Shown: one piece after another, positions 57,048-64,000 of the stretch
How positions within the stretch are numbered: the stretch's first letter is position 1
Layout of the letters: every line of letters begins with the position of its first letter
NCBI GenBank assembly: GCA_963930645.1
Contig: OZ005648.1
Span: forward strand, 270,517,830 to 270,581,829
DNA: 64,000 nucleotides
DNA from: Salticus scenicus
Taxonomy: Eukaryota > Arthropoda > Arachnida > Araneae > Salticidae
Reading direction: 5' to 3'
The notes under the pieces: generated by a model
What the model was told of the DNA's origin: nothing
The model's database searches: none
Seen by the model: only the letters and a program-made list of their open reading frames with translations
Position numbers and translations under genes: made by a program

Positions 57048-57583
57048 AATAGGGCTTACAAAATTCAAGAAGTTAATTGCAATACATATAAAATTTCCAA
57101 TATAAAAATAAAATATGAACAACCCTAACAACAACAACGACAATAACTAACAACTGTAAACGTTGCCATAACAACAGTTGATTGATTTGTTGATTAAGAG
57201 AGACATATGTTTTGGGATAATTGTTATATATTATTTTTGTCGGCTCTTGCAATATTTCAGTTTGAAACCTCTAAATTAGAAAATGTGATTTCTCATCAGA
57301 AATATTATGAAATAATAATAACAGTAATTTCTTTTTTTGTGATTGTTTTGAAGTTGAAGTTGACTGGGTTTGGGGTTTGACGTCGCATTAGAAAATTTCA
57401 AGCTCGATTTTGGCATCATGATTTGTTTACATGTGTAAGAAATGCTCGAAATGTTTGTTTAGTTTTTTTTTTAATACGCAATGTGCAATCGTCTAACAAT
57501 ATTACTGGCTTAGTGATATCAGAGAAATTAGATACTATTTATTTACTTTCTTTGCTGGTACTTGCGTAGTATATCTTAAAAAT
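57048..57583. promoter_or_regulatory. Shared bidirectional promoter of CFAP184 and POLR3E
   Basis: The two ATGs face away from each other across 536 bp, with no repeat recognised between them. This spacing is typical of divergent gene pairs sharing one promoter. The segment holds an X-box near the CFAP184 side. No clear TATA box was identified. That both genes use it is inferred from geometry. Confidence 0.6.
57162..57175. promoter_or_regulatory. X-box (RFX binding site)
   Basis: GTTGCCATAACAAC matches the palindromic RFX consensus GTTRCCATRGYAAC at 13 of 14 positions. It lies 114 bp upstream of the CFAP184 ATG, in the usual range for X-boxes of cilium genes. RFX factors are the conserved activators of axonemal genes in animals. 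Confidence 0.7.
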
Positions 57584-57910
57584 ATGCGTAAACAAACAAG
57601 TAACCCGTTCTATGAGACTGATGAAGATGAAGTTGTATATGAAGTATATATTGTATAATTAATTTAATTTAAATCTTTCTGCAATATCTTCATATATTGT
57701 TTCTAATTTATTCTACTGACATAATTATGTAATTAATTCTTCTAAGTTTAGTTTTATGCATTATTTCTTTTCATTTCATAGGTAGATGTATTTTTATCAA
57801 AAACTTTAGCGAACAGTTTATATCTATTTCATTATCCGTCAAAACCTTATACTGACACGCCTGATGAAGTAGAATGTTTGTCTGCTAAAATCAAACCTAA
57901 GCAACAGAAG
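57584..57910 (+). CDS. POLR3E: RNA polymerase III subunit RPC5, first two exons
   Basis: Exon 1 (57584-57643, 20 codons, MRKQTSNPFYETDEDEVVYE) ends at a GTATAT donor. Exon 2 (57782-57910, 43 codons) begins after CATAG and ends at GTAGTA. Joined, they read ...EVDVFLSKTLANSLYLFHYP and later LSAKIKPKQQK, the highly conserved N-terminus of RPC5 (the segment that pairs with RPC4 in a TFIIF-like heterodimer of Pol III, which works in initiation and termination/reinitiation in the nucleus). Both exons are in phase 0. No exon 3 was found in the remaining 6 kb, so intron 2 runs past the window and carries the Merlin and hAT-like elements. Confidence 0.88.
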
Positions 57911-58929
57911 GTAGTATATATTTTAAAATTAATATTTCTCTTGTTGTTATTTTGTATTTCTAATGTAATAATAAATAGCATTTTAGTTTTTAACACTTTA
58001 AATGGGAATGAGAATAAATGCATTACAATATTTTAATTTTGACTGTATAATAATTTTTAATACATAGTATATTCACATTTTGACGCATATACCAAAACAT
58101 TTTGTGTTATAAGATGTGAAAACTAAGTTTTATTTTTTAACTGATGTTATATATATATGTATACGACATAGTATATTCAGATTTTGAAGCGGTAAAACTG
58201 CACAACTGGGTTCCACTTGGCAGTGTTTTCACGACTTCTGCTAGCACGATCCACGCCAAGTCGTTCAGGTGATCTAAAAGTAAAGATGGCGGCTGCTGAT
58301 AATCGCAAATACATTTTTCTAAAAAAAAATTTAAAGCAGTAGATTATTTACAACAGGATAAGATTTTTTAGCTGATTTCAGCTTTCTTTTTTGTACATTT
58401 AGTTTCTCAGCTTTTTTTGTTTCTGATGTGCATTTGCTCGTTTTTTATACATTGAAGATAAAAATAAATATTTATTACTCTAATATAACAGATTTTATCA
58501 TCAAAATTCTAATATTTCATTTCAACGTCTTGCCTTTGCGTACAGTTTCAGCTTTTTTGTACTTTTGCTAATCTCATCCCTGTTACAATCACCATATTTA
58601 TGCATAGATCACATAAATGATTTGACGTGGATCATGCTAACAAAAGTTGCCATAACATAATCAAAATATTTATTTATTTATTTATTATTATTATTATTTT
58701 GTTGGGGGTGAGCCCCCTTTCCCCATTAATTAAGAAAACAATAAAAAAGTAAAATATTACTAAATTATCAATAACTAGAAATTTAAAGTAAATTTTCAAA
58801 TTATTTAAATTGCATCGTACAACAAAAGTCGTCATAAGGTATTACAAACATTTAATTTTTTAATCAAGGGAGGCAAGCCACCTTAATACAAAAAATCATT
58901 AAAAAAATAAATTATCATTTACTTTATTC
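57911..58929. other. POLR3E intron 2, first part
   Basis: No exon found. 58235-58265 and 58612-58645 are inverted relatives (GCTAGCACGATCCACG-like), and AGCTTTTTTGTAC motifs near 58380 and 58545 may be the ends of a small TIR element. Simple ATT repeats at 58670-58700. Confidence 0.45.
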
Positions 58930-60160
58930 AACCATCTCTGAGTCCGCAGCAGCTGAAGTTGCTGAACACTCCGTGGCAGGAGATAAAGGAAACCTTGTAG
59001 TGGTGGAAACTGATGGTATTCTGGGGTTTGGGAGTAACCTATCCTTTCGTTTGTAGCAGATAACGTGTTTCGACGCAGGTTAAAAATGTATTAAAGATGC
59101 CTTCAGGAGCATTTTGAAAACTGCGTTGCTACATAAATTCGCTAAAATAGGATTCAAAAAGATCGTCAGATCTATGGTGGCTCCATTTTCAGAATTTCCT
59201 TTTAATAGCACTCCATGTTCCTTCAACCGTATTCGTGTGTGCACCTGTATCTGGATCTTTAAATGTCACTGAATGATTAACCTTCAGATGCACTTAATTA
59301 TGTTCTGAAAGGCGATGATATGCTTTCCAGTAATCGGACTTGATTGTGAATCCAGGTAAGATCTTCCTCTTTATAATATTCTCCAAAGTTTCACTTGTAC
59401 GATTTTCCACCACCTCAAAAAAACATTTTCTGCTTCCTCTTTCAATTCTCCAAACACCCATTTGCCTTCCACATGTTTTCCCTTATTGTACTTTCTTTTG
59501 CCAAACTTATTCTCATCAATCTCTACAATCTTACTGGGACCTCCAATCATTTCATCTTCCTTCATAACATTCATGCAAACCTCTGTACAAAAATTCTTCC
59601 AATCAGTCACCATATGTTCACCCTTTAAATTCGACTCATTCATAATAAAATTTGCATTATTCTCATCACCCACAGATAAGTAAAAATCAAAATATCAGTG
59701 AAACTCATATTACTATTCTTAAACCACGTACCTTTCCTTATAGACCTTCTGAGAAAGTCAAAGTTGGGATTCGCACCTTTGACACAACACTGCCACATAT
59801 AATCATGCGAATCTGGCTGTGATGTTAAACTCATCACTTCTTTTTTTAAATTATAAATAAGATTGTTTTTCTGCACTTTATTGCATTGCATCTCTCAACA
59901 CACCCTGTAGCGTTTGCTTTACTGCAATACTCGTACGGGAGAAAATTTGGTTCTTCATTTTTAGCTGTGACATCATCCCATGCCTCTCTGAGAACCAATA
60001 GGGTGATATCTCGACCCCATTTTCTGTCATCATGGCAAGTTTGAGTTCAGTGTTTCTGCTACGGTAGCATTTTTCGCGAAATGCTAAAGGACTTATCCAA
60101 AATGCGCAAATGAAATAACATGTTTTCGCTTTTTTGCTAAAGCATCTTATTAAACACAAA
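58930..60160 (-). pseudogene. Merlin (ISXO2/IS1016-like) transposase relic
   Basis: On the minus strand: LRRSIRKGTWFKNSNMSFTD (about 59740), then MIGGPSKIVEIDENKFGKRK and YNKGKHVEGKWVFGELKEE (59371-59560), holding the first catalytic Asp of the DDE/ISXO2 domain. In other frames further down are SDYWKAYHRLSEH (about 59320, second Asp) and VNHSVTFKDPDTGAHTNTVE (about 59250), the conserved block before the last acidic residue. At least three frameshifts and stops. Element ends were not located. Confidence 0.75.
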
Positions 60161-61573
60161 TTGAAAAAAAAAAAAAAATCTTCAGCAAAGATATTATAAC
60201 GAATCTTTCATGGAAAAAAAATCACAACATTGATCAAGAAAAATACATTGGTTCATGCATGCATATAAAGAAAATCAAACACTGAACTACGCATAAGAAT
60301 CGCATACAGGAAATCAACTTGAAAATAAACATGAGGCATTTGTAAAGTGGTCTAATATGAATGGAAAAAAAATTATAAATTGTAAACCAAAAAGCTTTGA
60401 ATAGTAATAAACAAATTTCAGTTATAATACTTACCTTTTTTTTTTTTTTTTTTTTTGGTAAGTTATGTTTTTATTTTCAGATACAGTATAACTTAATGTA
60501 GTTTTACATGCTGTTGTGATAATTATATCTCCAGAAAAAGAATATAAGTCGTATCTAAGACGTTCATATTGCTTTAAAAAAGTTTACAATATAAAGTAAT
60601 AATCTAAAAAGTTTAATGTTTTTCATGTCTGCCAATAAATGAGTTAAAATATATGCTCGTGCAATATTCAAATTGATCTGGTTACAGTCTTACTTTTTTG
60701 TTTTTCATTTCAAATTAAAAAAAATTTACCTTCTGTGTATAACTCTTTAAAGACCTGATTCAAAACTTAAGTTTAAATGACAAATGAAAATCAAACATAT
60801 CGAGGTGTTTAGAATAATGTTTAGAATTATATTATCGAGGATTATTTAGAATTATCATTTTTTATATATTTTAGAATTATCATTATTTAGATTATTTAGA
60901 ATTATTATAATTATTTAGAATTATCGAGGTGTTTAGAATTGATATTCATCTTTTTCTACTATTTCTGGCATTTTAGCATTTTGCTAAAGCTTTTCTTCTG
61001 ATTTTAGCTTTTTTGCTAAAGAAAATTTTTACTCAGCTTAAACCCTGGTTGAGTTTGAGCAGGAGACTAGAGAAGATTACCATGGCAGTTCTGCCAACTC
61101 TCCCGTTTTTTAATCCTATCTCCCGTTTTTACGTTTTAATGTGTATTTCTCCGGTTTTCTAATGTTTTCGAAAAATCGAACTAGAAACGCTAACTTTTGA
61201 CAATTCATAGGTGCCATCTTTTCAGATTTACGAAAGCCTTAAATTCACAATCTTTCTCAATCCACAACATAAATGTCGATATTCATTTAAAACTTACTTT
61301 ATGAGATTTTAGAATCTCTAAAGAAACAGAATCTTTCAATATTTCTTGCTCATGTAATTATTTTTAACTCCCCCTCCCCCCTATTTTCTTATATCTCCAA
61401 CTAGCAATCGGTGATCAAATGCCTTATGGAACTCTTTTGTTTCCCATTCTTTCTCTATCCACAAGCCACAACAAAAATGTCAATATTCATTTTAAACTTG
61501 CTTTATTAGATTCTAGAGCCTGTAAAGAAGTAGAAATGTTTAACAGTTTACACTCATGTAATTATCGTTTGAC

Positions 61574-61604
<31 letters not shown>

Positions 61605-61917
61605 AATTTTCCCTTTCTCCAATCAATGATCAAACGTCCTTTGATGCACAAGCTTTCTCATTCTACAACAAAAGAATCAAACATTTCCCCCCAGTTTTAA
61701 AAAATGTAGGGTATTGCTAGTAAAACAAAACAAAACCAAAAAAAAACAACAACACTTTTTAGATTCTTGAGGACAGATTTGAATTTTTAAGGACACATTT
61801 GACACTTAAAATCCAAACACTTGATTTAAAAATTTAGTTATAAAATACAAAAGAGAAAAAGTCTTTTTTTTTTTTAAACTTTTCTTTACTTTTACTTGTT
61901 AATGTGCTGATTGTCGC
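60161..61917. other. POLR3E intron 2, middle part
   Basis: AT-rich sequence with poly-A/T runs, imperfect TTTAGAATTAT repeats at 60805-60935 and a C/CA microsatellite at 61573-61604. Two related blocks (61250-61350 and 61430-61560) share TCAATATTCATTTTAAACTT text. No exon recognised. Confidence 0.45.
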
Positions 61918-63895
61918 CAGGGTTGGCAAACTGGGCCCAGACCAGAAAAACCCGCTCGGGTTTTTCTGGGCGGGCCCACCAACAAAAACCCACTGGGTTT
62001 TTGTTAAAAATTATTTATAATTTACAAATCCCATCTATAAAGTATAGAAAACACCTTACCTTTTAAGAAAAAACTTTTATTTTTATTTTCTAGAAAATAG
62101 TATTACACATAAAAAGTAACTACAGTTATAAATCTATAATAAAAGCAAGTTTATCTTCTATAATTGGTTCAATTTTCCTTTTCCTGTCAAACCGAAGGAT
62201 ATTTTTGTTTAACAGCGGGCATAAACGTTGTGCAGAATCAATATTTAACTAATAAAATTGTTTAGTTTTAAAACTTTAAAATAATTTTATTTTAATTTTG
62301 GTAGCAACAATTATAAGTCTAATAAAATTTTCTTCTATAACCGTTTTCAACTATTAAAAAACTTAAAAGAAAAAAGAAAGGAATAAAGCAATGCAACCTA
62401 TTTTTATAATTAAAACTAGTTGGCGTAGATGGACTCTGCTCAGTTCCCCATCATATATGTTTTCATAAATTTCTAGTACAGGACATTCTCTTAACATGAT
62501 TATCATGTTAAGAGAAATGAATTTGACCAAACGCTTTACACAGTGATGGAATGAAATCCCCGCCTAATAGGCTATCCACCGTTCACTTCGATATATTTAT
62601 CTTATTCTAATCTATTAATTTATTTTATTATGATCAATTTCATAGTTTCATTTTCATGCTACTATTTCCAATGCAACAATCCTCAAAATGCATATTTATA
62701 TGGGATTTCGCTCCATTTTGCTGTTGATAAAATCTTAAATTACGAAATTTTCCCAACAGAATATTTGTAGTCAATTATGTTCAAACAAGTATCATAAATG
62801 TTAGTTTGAAGTTGTCTGATATATTCATGATCCTCAAAATGGACGTTTATGCTCAATTTTGCCCTATTCTGCCATTTTAAGTAAATCATAAATTCCAAAT
62901 AATTTACGAATTTTTTAAATTGGAAAGTTCATACTCTATGATATTCATGCCAGTATCCTAAATAATATTTCAAAAGTGGTCTGACATCTTTATGAAGAAA
63001 ATATATTTCAAAATTGATGTTTATGGGAAATTTTGCTTTATTCTGGCATGTTAAGAAATTCGTAAATTTCCAATAACTTGCGAAATTTTCAAAGTAGCAT
63101 GTTTCTAGTTACTTATGTTCATTCCGACATCAAAACTCATATTTTAAAACTGGTCTCACTTTTTTTTCAGTAAAAATTTTCCATTTAATGCACGTTTAAG
63201 TGAAATTTTGCCCTATTCTCCCATGTTAAGAAAATCATAAATTTTTAATAACTTACAAAGTTTTTTAATTCAAATGTTGCAAATGAATAGGCTTCTTGCC
63301 AATGTCGAAAGTAATATTTTAAAACTGATCTGACTTCTCTGCGACAATTTGTTCTTGAGATATCATGTGCACAGACAATATACTAACAAACTAACAGACA
63401 CCCTACAGACGGACACCATACAAATTTTGTCATTTTCGGATTCCTCACACATGAAAAGGTGTAAAAAAGTCAAAAACAAGGTCGAAAATTTTCACGATTA
63501 CCTAAGTTCCCCATACCTATAGTATGATGGGGAACTAAAAAATTAAAATGATATGTATTGCACTTAAGAATTTAAATTCTTTTATTTTATCAGTTATTGT
63601 CATTAAGAATATTTATTTTGAATAAGCATACATTAAAATAAAATATAGCTTAATCTTACTAATTAACACTATTTTAATATTAGATTTAGAATCAAACCAA
63701 TTTTTATTTCTAAGATAAATATTAGATTAATTATTAATTAGTAGTTTAATATAATTCGGTGTATTACAACTAATATGCTAAATAACATATATGTAACATT
63801 GCAATGCAAATGTATTAAAGAAAAACCTGCAAAAACCCAGAAAAACCCAAGTGGGTTGGGGTTTTCTAGAAAAACCCGAGGTTTTGCCAACCCTG
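61918..63895. mobile_element. Non-autonomous hAT-like element (CAGGGTTGGCAAA ends)
   Basis: Ends CAGGGTTGGCAAACTGGG and, inverted at the right, CAGGGTTGGCAAAACCTC. The flanks ATTGTCGC (61910-61917) and ATTGTCAC (63896-63903) are an 8-bp duplication with one change. Both subterminal zones carry AAAAACCC/GGGTTTTT palindromes. About 855 bp without the nested family C repeat; no transposase. Confidence 0.8.
62415..63537 (+). repeat. Dispersed repeat family C, copy 4 (complete)
   Basis: Runs from AGTTGGCGTAGATGGACTCT to the closing hairpin AGTTCCCCAT...ATGGGGAACT (63506-63537). It has four or five tandem monomers of about 180 bp and the shared module (TTGTTCTTGAGATATCATGT). It is the best full-length guide to the family in this window. 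Confidence 0.8.
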
Positions 63896-64000
63896 ATTGT
63901 CACACACAATAGTTTTATTTATATTTACAGCATATATCTTCAGTTTGTAGGTTATTTTCTACAAAGGCAGTAATGGGGGGAAAAAAATAGATTGGGGCAA

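Noticed and set aside
57048..57143. N-terminal extension of CFAP184 exon 1 (MSLLLLGLFIF...)
   Set aside because: Hydrophobic text from AT-rich 5' UTR; an axonemal protein should not have a signal-like start, and the inner ATG fits better.
58353..58583. Small TIR element with CAGGGATGAGATTAGC-like ends
   Set aside because: Ends look related, but the flanks share only TTACAA and give no standard duplication.
59340..59683. Plus-strand frames of 73-77 codons
   Set aside because: Shadows of the Merlin transposase relic on the minus strand.

Overview
The window is a strongly AT-rich piece of a large animal genome, most likely an arthropod and plausibly an arachnid. It has two host genes with canonical GT-AG introns, one running to about 25 kb. 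The rest is nested transposable elements: Penelope-like with GIY-YIG, Ty1/copia, BEL/Pao, RTE, Tc1, pogo, hAT-like, P-like with THAP, Merlin, Helitron, a tRNA-derived SINE and many palindromic MITEs. The species is inferred, not shown.

Host genes. A minus-strand gene runs from an ATG at 57047 to at least 11885. Six coding exons (56907-57047, 47752-47841, 22963-23026, 13854-14029, 13618-13737, 11885-11971) join in frame to a coiled-coil protein. I assign it to CFAP184/CCDC96, an axonemal protein. Its 3' exons lie beyond the window or were missed. Head-to-head with it, 536 bp away, start the first two exons of POLR3E/RPC5, a Pol III subunit (57584-57643, 57782-57910). The shared promoter holds an RFX X-box (57162-57175), 114 bp upstream of the CFAP184 ATG, as expected for a cilium gene.

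Layout of the repeats. 1-1892: old repeats and a tandem array. 1893-11254: an integrase-less copia on the minus strand, split by a 3.1 kb TA-flanked TIR element and by a palindromic pair of Penelope-like elements; its 5' LTR is cut by a P-like element. 12150-13515: an RTE relic. 14-30 kb: hairpin-ended repeat families (called A, B, C and D here), a fold-back element, a hAT-like element, a pogo-like element. 30282-38269: a decayed Tc1 carrying a young BEL/Pao with 490-bp LTRs. 39.8-44.6 kb: a SINE, a MITE and an array of palindromic monomers. 44646-47630: a Helitron with nested insertions. 48-54 kb: more hairpin-ended repeats and a G-rich minisatellite. 54521-56426: a P-like element with a THAP exon, itself carrying a Penelope fragment with permuted domains. 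58.9-60.2 kb: a Merlin transposase relic. 61918-63895: a hAT-like element with a nested family C repeat.

Most promising leads: the Penelope palindrome with a templated junction, the GIY-YIG-before-RT fragment, the covarying terminal hairpins of families A-C, and the X-box bidirectional promoter. No complete and intact mobile-element gene set is present, and no bacterial-type operon, CRISPR array or rRNA was seen.
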